64,000 bases of DNA. Origin: Flavobacterium fluviale (GTDB lineage: Bacteria; Bacteroidota; Bacteroidia; Flavobacteriales; Flavobacteriaceae). Position numbers and translations under genes: made by a program. Shown in pieces: positions 8,784 through 17,937 of the stretch. The notes under the pieces were generated by a model. The model saw only the letters and a list, made by a program, of their open reading frames with translations, was not told where the DNA came from and did not search any database. The stretch spans positions 3,162,001 to 3,226,000 of the forward strand of contig NZ_CP030261.1 of NCBI RefSeq assembly GCF_003312915.1, given 5' to 3'. The stretch's first letter is position 1. Every line of letters starts with the position of its first letter.

Positions 8784-9575
8784 TTATGAATTACCATACA
8801 GGTTTGATTCCCCTCCGTCAATTGCAATTGTCTGACCGTTTACATACTGACACTCATCACTAAGAAGGAAGGCTACAAGGTTCCCCACATCTTCCGGTTT
8901 ACCTAATCTTCTTGTAGGGTTTCTTTGTGCGTATGTTGTTTCAGCAGCTTTTGGGTCTTCTGGATTTACCTGTTTAAAAGCTTCTGCAACCATCGGTGTC
9001 AAAATAGCTCCTGGCGCGATTGCATTGGTAAATATTCCATCTTTACCATATTCAATGGCAGCATTTTTAGTCATACCAGAAACAGCATGCTTACTAGCTA
9101 CATACGGCATCTGATTAACAACACCTCTTATTCCGCCTACAGAAGCTACGTTTACAATTTTCCCTCCGCCATGTTTCTGCATTACCGGAATAACGTATTT
9201 TAAACCGTAATACACACCCATAAGGTTAATGTCAATTACTTTTTTAAATACATTAATGTCATAGTCAACTAATGGTGCCTGTTTTCCTTCGATACCTGCA
9301 TTATTGTAGAATCCATCAATACGTCCAAATTCTTCAACTGTTTTATCTACATAATTTTTTACTGCCTGTTCATCTGAAACGTCAGCGACAATAGTTATGA
9401 TTTTTGCCTCTGGTGCTGCTGCCAGGATTTCTGTTTTTGCTTTTTCGAGTGCTTCGGCGTTGTAATCTACTATAGATAGGTTGGCTCCTTTTACTGTTAC
9501 GGCTTTACTTGCTGCAAGTCCCAGCCCCATAGCAGCACCCGTAATTATAATTGTTTTGTCTTTAAAAATGCTCAT
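8784..9575 (-). CDS. SDR family NAD-dependent oxidoreductase
   Basis: 263-aa classical short-chain dehydrogenase/reductase, cytoplasmic, of FabG-like length. It has the TGAAMGLG cofactor loop (residues 12-19), an Asp at the end of beta-2 (SIVDYN), which favours NAD over NADP, NNAG (91-94), and the catalytic S145, Y158 and K162 (YVASK). The substrate is unknown. It lies 52 bp downstream of a TetR regulator on the same strand, probably in one transcript that the regulator represses. Confidence 0.88.
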   Translation of the reverse strand: MSIFKDKTIIITGAAMGLGLAASKAVTVKGANLSIVDYNAEALEKAKTEILAAAPEAKIITIVADVSDEQAVKNYVDKTVEEFGRIDGFYNNAGIEGKQAPLVDYDINVFKKVIDINLMGVYYGLKYVIPVMQKHGGGKIVNVASVGGIRGVVNQMPYVASKHAVSGMTKNAAIEYGKDGIFTNAIAPGAILTPMVAEAFKQVNPEDPKAAETTYAQRNPTRRLGKPEDVGNLVAFLLSDECQYVNGQTIAIDGGESNLYGNS

Positions 9576-9627
9576 GATATATAATATTAAAATTTATTAA
9601 TTGAAAATTGTTTATTTATAATTCAAA

Positions 9628-10209
9628 TTATTTGTGAATGCCTTTCCATATCAGGTCAAAACAATCATCTACCAGTTTTTGGCTTAATGGAAATAACTTT
9701 TGGATAATTCCAGTAGAGCAGGAGCGTACTGCACCATCAAAAAAGCTGATAAGAATAATTGCATCCAGCTCTTTTATGATTCCTTCCTGCTGTCCTTTTT
9801 CCAAAAGATCATACAGAGGTTTATTTTGTTTTTCATACTCTGTAAGCTGTTTAGAGAAATTCAGCTGTATGTATCCAGATTGTTGATACTGATCAATAAA
9901 TATAGTTTCGTCGTAATTATTTAATCTGTAATTCAACATGTTGATGTAAATCTTCTTAAGCGATTCTTTAATAGGTGCACTGCTATCAAAATCGCGATAC
10001 ATTTCTTGCGTCATTTTATCTTCCACCGCTGCGTAGGCCATCTGTACCACCTCTTCTTTATTTTTAAAATAAATATAAAGCGTACCAGCCGCAACTGCAG
10101 CTATCTTGCTTATACCCGCAATCGTAACGCTTGCTAATCCCTGTTTACCTGTAAGAACGTAAACAGCTTTTAAAATTTTCTCTCTTTTATCTGGATCTAA
10201 AGGTCTCAT
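9628..10209 (-). CDS. TetR/AcrR family transcriptional regulator
   Basis: 193 aa with an N-terminal helix-turn-helix (residues about 9-55: ILKAVYVLTGKQGLASVTIAGISKIAAVAAGTLYIYFKNKEE) and a C-terminal all-helical ligand-binding half. It is the first gene of a two-gene unit with the SDR, which probably acts on the regulator's ligand. An inverted repeat 11 bp upstream of the start is a likely auto-operator. Confidence 0.9.
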   Translation of the reverse strand: MRPLDPDKREKILKAVYVLTGKQGLASVTIAGISKIAAVAAGTLYIYFKNKEEVVQMAYAAVEDKMTQEMYRDFDSSAPIKESLKKIYINMLNYRLNNYDETIFIDQYQQSGYIQLNFSKQLTEYEKQNKPLYDLLEKGQQEGIIKELDAIILISFFDGAVRSCSTGIIQKLFPLSQKLVDDCFDLIWKGIHK

Positions 10210-10220
10210 ACAGTAAAGTT

Positions 10221-10240
10221 AAATGAATTTATATTCATTT
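10221..10240 (-). promoter_or_regulatory. Candidate TetR operator
   Basis: Inverted repeat AAATGAAT-TTAT-ATTCATTT, 8-bp arms with a 4-bp spacer, directly upstream of the TetR gene start. Size and position fit a TetR-family auto-repressor site. Confidence 0.55.
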
Positions 10241-10362
10241 AAAAACGCATATGAAAATTATAACTTTTTTTTAAGGGAGCTTGTTATAATATGTTAATGA
10301 AATGAGAGACGTATTAAAGACTTTTTAAAGTTGTGATGTCTTTAGAATTTAATGCTATTGAA

Positions 10363-11667
10363 TTACATCATTTTTCCTTCTTTTGCATATTCTTTTTTAA
10401 TTCCCTGAAGCAGATGATTTAAGTTGATGCTTTCATTTTTATCTTCCAAAGTTCGTAGACAGGCATATTGAATAATATTGACAATATTAGCGCCGGTAAT
10501 ATCATATTTTTTCGAAAGTTCATTTAGATTTACATCTTCTGCAATCTTAATTCCTTTTGGGAGGTTATTTTGCCAAAGTTGTAAACGTTCGCCGTAAGAA
10601 GGTACTTCAAACTCAATTATAGATTGAAATCTTCTCGTAAAAGCACTATCAATATTGGTTTTAAAATTAGAAGCCAAAATCACTAATCCCGGATGATTTT
10701 CTATGCGCTGTAATAAATAAGAAACTTCCTGATTGGCATATTTATCGTGTGCGTCCCTAACATTTGTTCTTTTCCCGAAAACAGCATCAGCTTCATCAAA
10801 AAATAGAATCCAGTCTTTATCCATCGCTTTGTCAAAAAGAGAAGAGAGGTTTTTTTCAGTTTCACCAATGTATTTTGAAATCACCATAGACAAATCGATT
10901 CTATAAACGTCTCTTTTGGTGTATTTGCCTAAAAGTGAAGCCGTAAGTGTTTTTCCGGTTCCCGGTGTTCCGTAAAACATTACTCTAAAACCAGGTTTAA
11001 TTTTGGCTTTCATATTCCATTCATGAAGTAAAATATCATTGAATTTAAGCCAGGTTTCTATTTCTTTTATCTGGTTTAAAGTAGAAGTATTAAGAACCAA
11101 GTCGTCCCATTCTAATTGTGTTTCTATTAATTGTGCGGGGAAAATACTGCTGAGCTGCGGTTTTAGGATTTTTCCGGTGATGAATTTTTCGATGTATTCC
11201 TCTTCCAAAATTAACAAACCACTTAGTTTAGGTTCACCATTCGGAACAGATTCTATTTTCACAATTCCCTTTTTGTATAGAAAAGATTGATTGTGTAAAA
11301 AGTTGTAGAATGAGATTCGGTTTTCCAGATCATTTCCGCCAATTAAAAACTGAGCCGTTTCTCCCGTTGGTAAAATACCTCGATGATTCTTTGTTTTTAT
11401 CCCGCCAAACTCAGGTAGTTCACCGCCATTTGGTAAATATTCTGCAATAATCGAACTCAAAAAATCGGGTTTAATATGTGGAACAAGAGCTAATCCTAAA
11501 ATAAGGATATCAATTGCAGCTAAATTATTTTCGATAATAAATTCGTCAATAAAACCATTTGAATCAAGTTGATTTAAAACAGGTTTTTCCATCGGATTTT
11601 CAACCTGAAAAAGACGATCAAGCTGAAATACGAATTGGTTTTTTAAGTATGTGAATAGGTTTTCCAT
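10363..11667 (-). CDS. eCIS AAA+ ATPase (Afp15-like)
   Basis: 434-aa AAA+ ATPase, last gene of the injection-system operon. The N-terminal ~200 aa are a family-specific substrate-binding region. The ATPase core has Walker A GTPGTGKT (residues 233-240), Walker B WILFFDEADAVFG, a sensor-1 stretch VILASN and an arginine-finger region FTRRF. The Afp15/Pvc15 family is required for loading or assembly of these particles, acting on effectors or particle parts in the cytoplasm before release. It starts 39 bp after the stop of the 1307-aa cargo candidate, so ATPase and cargo are translated together. Confidence 0.9.
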   Translation of the reverse strand: MENLFTYLKNQFVFQLDRLFQVENPMEKPVLNQLDSNGFIDEFIIENNLAAIDILILGLALVPHIKPDFLSSIIAEYLPNGGELPEFGGIKTKNHRGILPTGETAQFLIGGNDLENRISFYNFLHNQSFLYKKGIVKIESVPNGEPKLSGLLILEEEYIEKFITGKILKPQLSSIFPAQLIETQLEWDDLVLNTSTLNQIKEIETWLKFNDILLHEWNMKAKIKPGFRVMFYGTPGTGKTLTASLLGKYTKRDVYRIDLSMVISKYIGETEKNLSSLFDKAMDKDWILFFDEADAVFGKRTNVRDAHDKYANQEVSYLLQRIENHPGLVILASNFKTNIDSAFTRRFQSIIEFEVPSYGERLQLWQNNLPKGIKIAEDVNLNELSKKYDITGANIVNIIQYACLRTLEDKNESINLNHLLQGIKKEYAKEGKMM

Positions 11668-11706
11668 TGCTAAATTTTTAATTTTGAAATCAATTAATGT
11701 TGATAT

Positions 11707-14700
11707 TTAAGATTCATCTGGTCCTTTGAAATTTTTGCCAACATCATTTTGAAAACCATTTTCATCACCTCCTTTACTAGAATTATATTGTCTTGAAACA
11801 ATTTCATGGCTTGATAAAATAGGATCTGCGTACCAATTTTTTCTTTCGACCTGGTCTAAATTATTTCCTGTAGAATTCCAATGTGTGGAAACTGCTGGAT
11901 TATGATCTATTGAACCCGAACTATTAGGTATTGATGGCATCTGTACATCATTAACCACACTGATAAATAATGGGTCTGAGCCAAAAAATCTTTTTTCCTC
12001 ATCAATTGGAGCTTCACTTAAAAATCTGCTGGAGTTATTTGGATCTCGTCGGCGGTTTTTTTTACTATTTAAAGAATTGCTTGTAGCACTTGAGCCTGGA
12101 TAAAACATATTTCTTATATTATATTGGGGAAGAATTTTTCCATCAATGCCCACATATTTCGAAAAATGTTTTATTTCTTCTAAAGATTTTATATGAAACG
12201 CAGTACCTACAGCCTGTAAAAATTGACCAATATCTCGTAATTTCTGATTAATACTCTCCTCAGTTACATCTGGTAGTAAATTTTGTTTAGCAGGAATTAT
12301 ATCCTCCTGTAGACTATTGACTTTTGCATATATAATATTTAATTCACCTTTTAACCTTGTGCTTTCGCTGTCATTCCTTGAGTTCAAAGTTTGTTCTGCA
12401 GCAATTAAAGCCGTTTTTAGTGCGCTTCCAAAATCTGAAGCCATCATAATTTGGGTATTACTGCCTTCCCCTAAAACATAAACTCTATGAGATTCTCCAT
12501 TCATAGAAAAAGGAATATTTAAATTTTCATTTTGTATTTCATTATTTTCGTTAGTAACATTTTGTTCCGGTTGGCTTCTTCCCATAACCCTGTCTAACAA
12601 TGCCGTTCCTGTATCTACAGCTTTGTTTACCAGCCATGTAAGCGCTTCGTCGACCAATTGCTGTACAGAGATAATCATTTCGCCGATTCTTGCGCCAATT
12701 CCGGTTAAACCAACCTGATTCGCTAAGAAACCTATTACGACCGGCATGGCTTGTCCCATTGTTCTTTCGAGATAATTTGCAGCTGTGGCAACATTTCCTC
12801 GGGCCAAATCGGCTACACCATTAACAAAGGAATTGACCACTTCGAGCATTTCACGCAGGTATTTGATAAAACTTTGTATTGCGTTAAAGAAAGCCATAGC
12901 ACCGTTTATCACGGCCATGATTCCCGTTGGGTCCAACATGCTTAAAAGTCTAGCGGTTATTCTATTCACAATACGTTCCATGACAAAGTTTTTCACGGCA
13001 TCGAGAACGGTATTCCACAAATTGCTAAGCTGTTCTTGTATTTTATCCCAAATAGCAGCCATACCGCGTTCCTGAACATCTTTTATAAATGTCCAAATAC
13101 CTTCGAGCGTATTAATCATGCTGCGGATTCTGGCCACTCTTGCCGGCCCAATACGCGGATGCGCGGCTAGTTTTTCCCAGATTTTTTCCATCGAGATATT
13201 GAGCACTTCCATAACCCAGGTAATAACCCCTTTTAAAGAGAAATCAGTAAGCACCGGAATATTAGCATCTTTCAACTCGCTCATCAGCCAGCCGGTAACA
13301 CCGTTTATCAAATGGGTTACGATATTGTCAAAGAACTGTATGAATCCTTGCTTAAGCGCTCTGAGTATATTTTTTAAGAAACCAATTGGATCTTTCTTGA
13401 TATCGTCAATCGCTTCTAACGCTCTTGTTATGATATTTCCGATAAGGTCAAATGGGAAATTCATAATCTCTAAAATCGCCATAATTACAATTCGTACAAT
13501 CTCTGCCACAAACGCAATCAATCGTCCTATAGGTTCGCCAAATTTTTCGATAATTCGGGTAAAAGCATCCAGCGGATTAATGAGATCGTTAATCGTAAAC
13601 GAATTCCATAGATCTGTAAAAAGCTGGATAATTGCTTCCGGAGTCATGTTTAAGGTTGCTACTGCAGCTTCAATTTCGCCTGTAATTCTGGCTACTGCAC
13701 CAGATTCTACCATTTGCGCGTATTGTTCTTCGCCGCCGTCCATGAGGCTCATAAAACCTCTGATAAGATTCGGCACAGATCGTTCGACCGTTTCATTTGT
13801 AAAAGGATCACGTCCTATAATTACTTTAATTAACGAATAACCTCGCACCGTTGCAGCCTGAGCAGACAAATAACCTAATAAAGAATCTTTTACCAATTCT
13901 AAAACTTTTAAAGCCACACCCGAAGCAAAATCCCAAACTCTTTGCAGGAAAGCGCCTGCATTCGATGCCAAAGCGCTAAGATTAGCATCAATGTCAGCAA
14001 GATTAGAAGGCTGAATAGCATCCCAGGCAGTAGTAATAAGACCGCGGAGTTCACCTAATAACGAATTGAAAGTTCCAACCTGAGTGTCAAGCCAGTCGGC
14101 TGTTTTTTGGAGCGTGCCTTTTTCGCGCATTTGCTCCAGTTCTGTCTGTTTGTCTATCAGTATTAAGAAATCTTCTAATATTTCGACTGTTGTGGCACTA
14201 ACTTGTTTATCACGTAATGGATCGTATTTGATTATTTTTTTGAGGAGTGAATATGCTTTGTTTTCTGCCAGTAAAGGTTCTGCAACTTCAATCAGTGCTT
14301 CTTTAATCCAGGTTATAATTTGATCAACAAGCGAAGCTGCGAAACTTGTTACCCGACTTACTAAGGCATTAAATTTAGTTCTGACAACATCTATAAAAGT
14401 TGAAAATGAAGATTCGTCCCAGGCATCTTGAACGAGTTGGAGTAATGCATCCATACTGAGACCGACTTCACTCAAGCGATTGCTGACCCAGTCAAAAACA
14501 CGATCTATAATGCCATATTCTTGTAATTTATCAAATATTGCTGTACCAAAAGGAACAAGACCCATAAATCCTTCAATCAGATTGACGGCATTTCTTTGGA
14601 CATTTACATCATTCAAAGGATCGTAACCCGCTACTACGGTAAGCAGTGTATAGCCGGGAATATGTCTGACGTTGTCTTTTATATAATCAGGAACCGCAAT

Positions 14701-15630
14701 AGACAATAAGGATCCCTGAATCATTTCGGGAGCAGGGGAGATGACTTCAGTTTTTTTTCTAATGGCAGCGCCCTGCTGTACTGTATGCGTTAATTCGTGG
14801 GCGAGTAAATGTTTACCGCTCTGAGAATTTGGATTGTATTTTCCTTCGTTAAAATAAATATTGTTTCCCGTAGCAAAAGCCTGAGCTCCCAATTGCTTAT
14901 TCATTTGAACTGCGTTGGAATCATTATGAATACGGACATTGCTGAAATCGGCTCCGATACCAGATTCCATTTCGGTTTTGACCTTTCCGGATAGAGGAGA
15001 ACCGCCGCCTTTACTGCTGTTTAAATTAGACTCTAAATTAGAAGTATCAGCGGGGTTGGCATCGCTGGCGGCACTTTTTTGTATTTGTTTTTCGTCGTCT
15101 TTGGCTTGTTTTTCTTCTTCTTTTTTCTGCTGTAGATTTTCTTCTTCCCCTTTATTTTGAATTAAAGGTTTGATGGAGGAGATGTTTCTTGAGGCAGTTT
15201 CTGTTTTTTGGACTTCTTTCTTCTGAATTAACGTTTTTGATGCAGCAAAATCTGGATTTATTTCTCGTTTTTCGGTTATTCTGGAATCGAGTTTATTTTG
15301 AATTAATTCTTCTTTTAGCTGTACAATTGGCGTTATGGTTTGGTCGCCAGTTTTTAGTTGTATTTCTTTATTTTGCTCTTCCTGTTTTTGAAGATTTCCT
15401 GCCAGTTTTTTTTGTACTACCGGCGATGGAGAAAAGAAGGTGTCTGCGTTTGTTGTCTGTTTATTGGCCACTACCTGATCTGCGACTTTATCGGCTTCGA
15501 CCTCAAATTTATCGTTGGATTTTCCTATATTCAATTTTGCCTGTACACCAAAAAAAGATTCCTTCCCCTTGTCATGATGTGACGCGGAGTGTGAAGAATT
15601 CAAATTTGTTTTTTTGGTTAAGACTGGCAT
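11707..15630 (-). CDS. DUF4157 eCIS effector with C-terminal HNH-like nuclease
   Basis: 1307-aa protein, the best cargo candidate. In order: an N-terminal segment with FFGVQAKL and DKFEVEADKVADQVV, shared with the neighbouring DUF4157 protein; a Gln/Lys/Glu-rich linker (about 60-200); a DUF4157 domain with zinc-protease motif HELTH (H278, E279, H282); a long helical part (300-1050) containing three diverged repeats beginning near residues 325, 458 and 596 (YxLL/I..I.G.DP...V...NLI.GFM.L); hydrophobic amphipathic helices; and a C-terminal domain. Residues ~1240-1290 show D1242-H1243-NP, STHW, GN, R, WYADP and N1283-SSKGG, a pattern of HNH/His-Me-finger nucleases. The DUF4157 family is known to be tied to eCIS; delivery and nuclease activity are inferred. 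No immunity gene is adjacent. Confidence 0.8.
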   Translation of the reverse strand: MPVLTKKTNLNSSHSASHHDKGKESFFGVQAKLNIGKSNDKFEVEADKVADQVVANKQTTNADTFFSPSPVVQKKLAGNLQKQEEQNKEIQLKTGDQTITPIVQLKEELIQNKLDSRITEKREINPDFAASKTLIQKKEVQKTETASRNISSIKPLIQNKGEEENLQQKKEEEKQAKDDEKQIQKSAASDANPADTSNLESNLNSSKGGGSPLSGKVKTEMESGIGADFSNVRIHNDSNAVQMNKQLGAQAFATGNNIYFNEGKYNPNSQSGKHLLAHELTHTVQQGAAIRKKTEVISPAPEMIQGSLLSIAVPDYIKDNVRHIPGYTLLTVVAGYDPLNDVNVQRNAVNLIEGFMGLVPFGTAIFDKLQEYGIIDRVFDWVSNRLSEVGLSMDALLQLVQDAWDESSFSTFIDVVRTKFNALVSRVTSFAASLVDQIITWIKEALIEVAEPLLAENKAYSLLKKIIKYDPLRDKQVSATTVEILEDFLILIDKQTELEQMREKGTLQKTADWLDTQVGTFNSLLGELRGLITTAWDAIQPSNLADIDANLSALASNAGAFLQRVWDFASGVALKVLELVKDSLLGYLSAQAATVRGYSLIKVIIGRDPFTNETVERSVPNLIRGFMSLMDGGEEQYAQMVESGAVARITGEIEAAVATLNMTPEAIIQLFTDLWNSFTINDLINPLDAFTRIIEKFGEPIGRLIAFVAEIVRIVIMAILEIMNFPFDLIGNIITRALEAIDDIKKDPIGFLKNILRALKQGFIQFFDNIVTHLINGVTGWLMSELKDANIPVLTDFSLKGVITWVMEVLNISMEKIWEKLAAHPRIGPARVARIRSMINTLEGIWTFIKDVQERGMAAIWDKIQEQLSNLWNTVLDAVKNFVMERIVNRITARLLSMLDPTGIMAVINGAMAFFNAIQSFIKYLREMLEVVNSFVNGVADLARGNVATAANYLERTMGQAMPVVIGFLANQVGLTGIGARIGEMIISVQQLVDEALTWLVNKAVDTGTALLDRVMGRSQPEQNVTNENNEIQNENLNIPFSMNGESHRVYVLGEGSNTQIMMASDFGSALKTALIAAEQTLNSRNDSESTRLKGELNIIYAKVNSLQEDIIPAKQNLLPDVTEESINQKLRDIGQFLQAVGTAFHIKSLEEIKHFSKYVGIDGKILPQYNIRNMFYPGSSATSNSLNSKKNRRRDPNNSSRFLSEAPIDEEKRFFGSDPLFISVVNDVQMPSIPNSSGSIDHNPAVSTHWNSTGNNLDQVERKNWYADPILSSHEIVSRQYNSSKGGDENGFQNDVGKNFKGPDES

Positions 15631-15633
15631 ATT

Positions 15634-16812
15634 TTACTGACTTACACTGTAATTTGATTTTAAAGCCGAACTTGATCTGGAATAAATTCTGATAAAGTAT
15701 TTATCTCCGGGAGTAACACTTGCAATATTAAATTCTAAGGTTGAAGGAATATTACCCGGTGATAATCTTTTTGAACCAATATTGGTGTCATCTAAAAAAC
15801 CGCATTTGATGACCTGAGCGCTAAAGTCTTCTTTGATCCAGGAGCCAACAGGTTCCATATAATCTACATCAATAACGATTTTTAAAGAGTCACTTTTAGA
15901 AGGGACAAAAGTTTCGGTGTAACACGTATTTTGATAATTGTGGCAGGAGCCGGATAAATTTAAACGCTTTGTTGAGCCGCAGTCGGGATCTGACAGTTTT
16001 TGAACATTACTTGCTGTCTTACTACCCGTTTGCTGTATCGTATGCGTGAGTTCATGCGCAAGCAAATGTTTTCCTTCTTTAGAGTCAGGATTGTATTTTC
16101 CTTTGTTGAAATAGACATCGTTACCGTGTGTAAACGCTTGTGCACCCAGCTGTTCGCTCATTTGAACCGCTTTACTGTCGGTATGGATGTTTACGTTGCT
16201 AAAATCAGCACCAAAACCAGCTTCCATTTCTTGTTTTGTGGTTGCATCCATTCCGTTACCGTCGCCTTTAGAGCTGTTAAGGTCACTTTCAACCCCTTCA
16301 TTTACCGAGTTGGACTCATTTAATTTTGCCTGAACTGGTTTTTCTTCTTCCTTATCTTCTTTTTTCTGAACTTGTTTGTCTTCGCTTTCGCAATCGGCAC
16401 ATTTTTTTTGGACTTTCTTGTCTTCTTCTTTATCGGATTTTTTTTGGACTTTTTTTTCTTCCTCTTTTTCAGCTTTTTTCTGTACCTTTTTTTCTTTTTC
16501 TTTATCAGATTTCTTTTGTACTTTTTTGTCTTCCTCTTTATCTCTTTTTGGAAGAGATTTTTCTTGTGCCAGATCTTGTTTTTGAACCTTCGAAATGGTT
16601 TCAGAAAGGGGTTTCTGCTGTACAGTTTCTTCGCTTTTTGATTGCAGAAGTCCGCCCGTTTTCGGTTTGTTTACCACTTTATCGGCAACATTATCGGCTT
16701 CTTTTTCATACTTGTCGCCAACGGTTCCTGTAGTTAGTTTTTTTTGAACTTTAGGTCCAAAAAAAGGTGAAGGGGAGCGGTTTGCTGCTTTTTTATGTTC
16801 AAATTCTCTCAT
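15634..16812 (-). CDS. DUF4157 eCIS core-domain protein
   Basis: 392 aa, ending 3 bp before the 1307-aa gene. It has the same N-terminal block as that protein (PFFGPKVQKKL ... DKYEKEADNVADKVV), a charged linker holding four 12-residue repeats (91-138, unit like DKEEDKKVQKKS), then the DUF4157 domain with EAGFGADFSNVNIHTDS and HLLAHELTH (H253, E254, H257). The last ~120 aa form a Cys-containing, beta-rich region (CHNYQNTCYTETFVPSKSD) without a recognised toxin motif. It may be a second effector, or a processing protease for the cargo; both are inferences. DUF4157 is the domain most often linked with eCIS loci. Confidence 0.82.
   Translation of the reverse strand: MREFEHKKAANRSPSPFFGPKVQKKLTTGTVGDKYEKEADNVADKVVNKPKTGGLLQSKSEETVQQKPLSETISKVQKQDLAQEKSLPKRDKEEDKKVQKKSDKEKEKKVQKKAEKEEEKKVQKKSDKEEDKKVQKKCADCESEDKQVQKKEDKEEEKPVQAKLNESNSVNEGVESDLNSSKGDGNGMDATTKQEMEAGFGADFSNVNIHTDSKAVQMSEQLGAQAFTHGNDVYFNKGKYNPDSKEGKHLLAHELTHTIQQTGSKTASNVQKLSDPDCGSTKRLNLSGSCHNYQNTCYTETFVPSKSDSLKIVIDVDYMEPVGSWIKEDFSAQVIKCGFLDDTNIGSKRLSPGNIPSTLEFNIASVTPGDKYFIRIYSRSSSALKSNYSVSQ
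16399..16542 (-). repeat. 36-bp in-frame tandem repeat (12 aa x 4)
   Basis: Within the 392-aa DUF4157 gene, residues 91-138 are four copies of a 12-residue unit (DKEEDKKVQKKS, DKEKEKKVQKKA, EKEEEKKVQKKS, DKEEDKKVQKKC). The copies differ at a few acidic/basic positions. A flexible charged linker is the likely role, and the copy number may vary between strains. Confidence 0.85.
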
Positions 16813-16849
16813 GACGTATTATTTTTTACCATTTGAATTAATAATTTGT

Positions 16850-17713
16850 TTAATAAACAAACTGCGGACTATTTGCCTTAACACCTTCTTGCTCTAATGT
16901 GTTTTTTATCTGTTTGTACCAAAACGGAAAGATCCTGGAGAGCCGAAGTTCAATCTCATCAACAACATATTTTTCATATTTTTTCATTCCAAAAAAATGA
17001 GAATACCCAATAGAATCGGCATGTTTTCCTTGTTCTGTTATGTTTTCTCCTTTTAGCAGAATTGTGGGATTATTGTTTTTATAATTCAACAACGATGCCA
17101 GCGTATATTGTTCTATTAGAATGCAGGTTTCATAACCTTCTTGTTTTAATACCGTAAAGCTTTTTTGGTTTTCTATGTATATTTTCTCCAAATCATAATA
17201 GCTTTTTATAAATTCATCACGGAGCTTGAGATCGTTAAAACCAAATATGCCGCAATTGTAGGAATAGCCTAAATTAGAATGCCAGTAGGGCAGGTTATGA
17301 GTATATTTCGTAAATAATTCTACTTGTTTCTTGTAATGGACTTCATAAGTATCTTCCCTGCGTTCTACGATTACATCATCAAAACTAAAATCTATTTTTT
17401 TCTTAATAAATATGTCGGTGTCTATGTGGACAAAGGGCTCTGTTTGTACTTCCATAGCATTAATTTTAGATTTCATCCAAAGTTCGATTCGGTTGTCATT
17501 TTGCACTTTGGTAACAGCACAAGGAAGCATATACAGGAACTTAAAGCCTATTTCATCCACATAGAGCTCAATTTCATCATACCATAAATGACTGTATAAT
17601 ATGCTTAGAGCGGTCATGTAGATCGTTTCCTTTAGTTTGTCTCCCATATTCCATCTATTATTCATTATAGGAAGTACATCCAAACTGTAAATTATCTTGT
17701 GTTTCTGATTCAT
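16850..17713 (-). CDS. DUF6734-like (GT-A-type) protein B
   Basis: 287 aa, no signal peptide. It is a close paralogue of the next upstream gene: both share IIYSLDV.PI.NNRWN.G.K.KETIY, TALSILYSHLWY and KSKI..ME.QT.PF. The motif HIDTDIFIKK gives D98-x-D100, as in GT-A glycosyltransferases, where the DxD binds the metal and nucleotide sugar. I recognise the family as DUF6734-like; no reaction is established. Its place between tape measure and DUF4157 genes, where eCIS loci carry variable cargo, suggests an effector or a modifier of particle/cargo. It starts after a 138-bp palindromic repeat that separates it from protein A. Confidence 0.65.
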   Translation of the reverse strand: MNQKHKIIYSLDVLPIMNNRWNMGDKLKETIYMTALSILYSHLWYDEIELYVDEIGFKFLYMLPCAVTKVQNDNRIELWMKSKINAMEVQTEPFVHIDTDIFIKKKIDFSFDDVIVERREDTYEVHYKKQVELFTKYTHNLPYWHSNLGYSYNCGIFGFNDLKLRDEFIKSYYDLEKIYIENQKSFTVLKQEGYETCILIEQYTLASLLNYKNNNPTILLKGENITEQGKHADSIGYSHFFGMKKYEKYVVDEIELRLSRIFPFWYKQIKNTLEQEGVKANSPQFVY

Positions 17714-17767
17714 TTATAGCTATTTATAGTTTTAATGCGTTGGCTTCAATTGCTTGAAAATTTCATT

Positions 17768-17905
17768 TAACACATAGAAACATAGATTTAATTTTAAAAA
17801 AGTGTGCAAAAAGAAACTTGTTTCTAACACATAATAGCATACTATGTGTATTTAGAATAAGTGAAATGCCTTTTTTCGTTTACATAACTATGTTTCTATG
17901 TGTTA
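17768..17905. repeat. Palindromic interspersed repeat, copy 1
   Basis: 138-bp element with perfect 18-bp terminal inverted repeats (TAACACATAGAAACATAG and its complement). Its reverse complement matches copy 2 at 31219-31354 in the interior as well (AAAAAAGGC.TTTCACT, CACATAGT, AGAAAC / GGAAAC, GTTTCTTTT). It encodes no protein. It sits inside the eCIS operon between the two DUF6734 genes, so the mRNA would contain a long hairpin there. It resembles a REP/MITE-like element. Confidence 0.85.
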
Positions 17906-17937
17906 CAAGATAAGTACCCCCAATTAGTCGTTTTATT

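Noticed and set aside
13118..13840. 240-aa plus-strand ORF opposite the large DUF4157 gene
   Set aside because: Antisense shadow of a well-supported gene, Ser/Ile-rich and without any family pattern. The same holds for the other long opposite-strand frames between 11 and 38 kb.
16399..16542. CRISPR array
   Set aside because: The repeats are contiguous in-frame coding repeats without unique spacers. No other regularly spaced repeats occur in the window.
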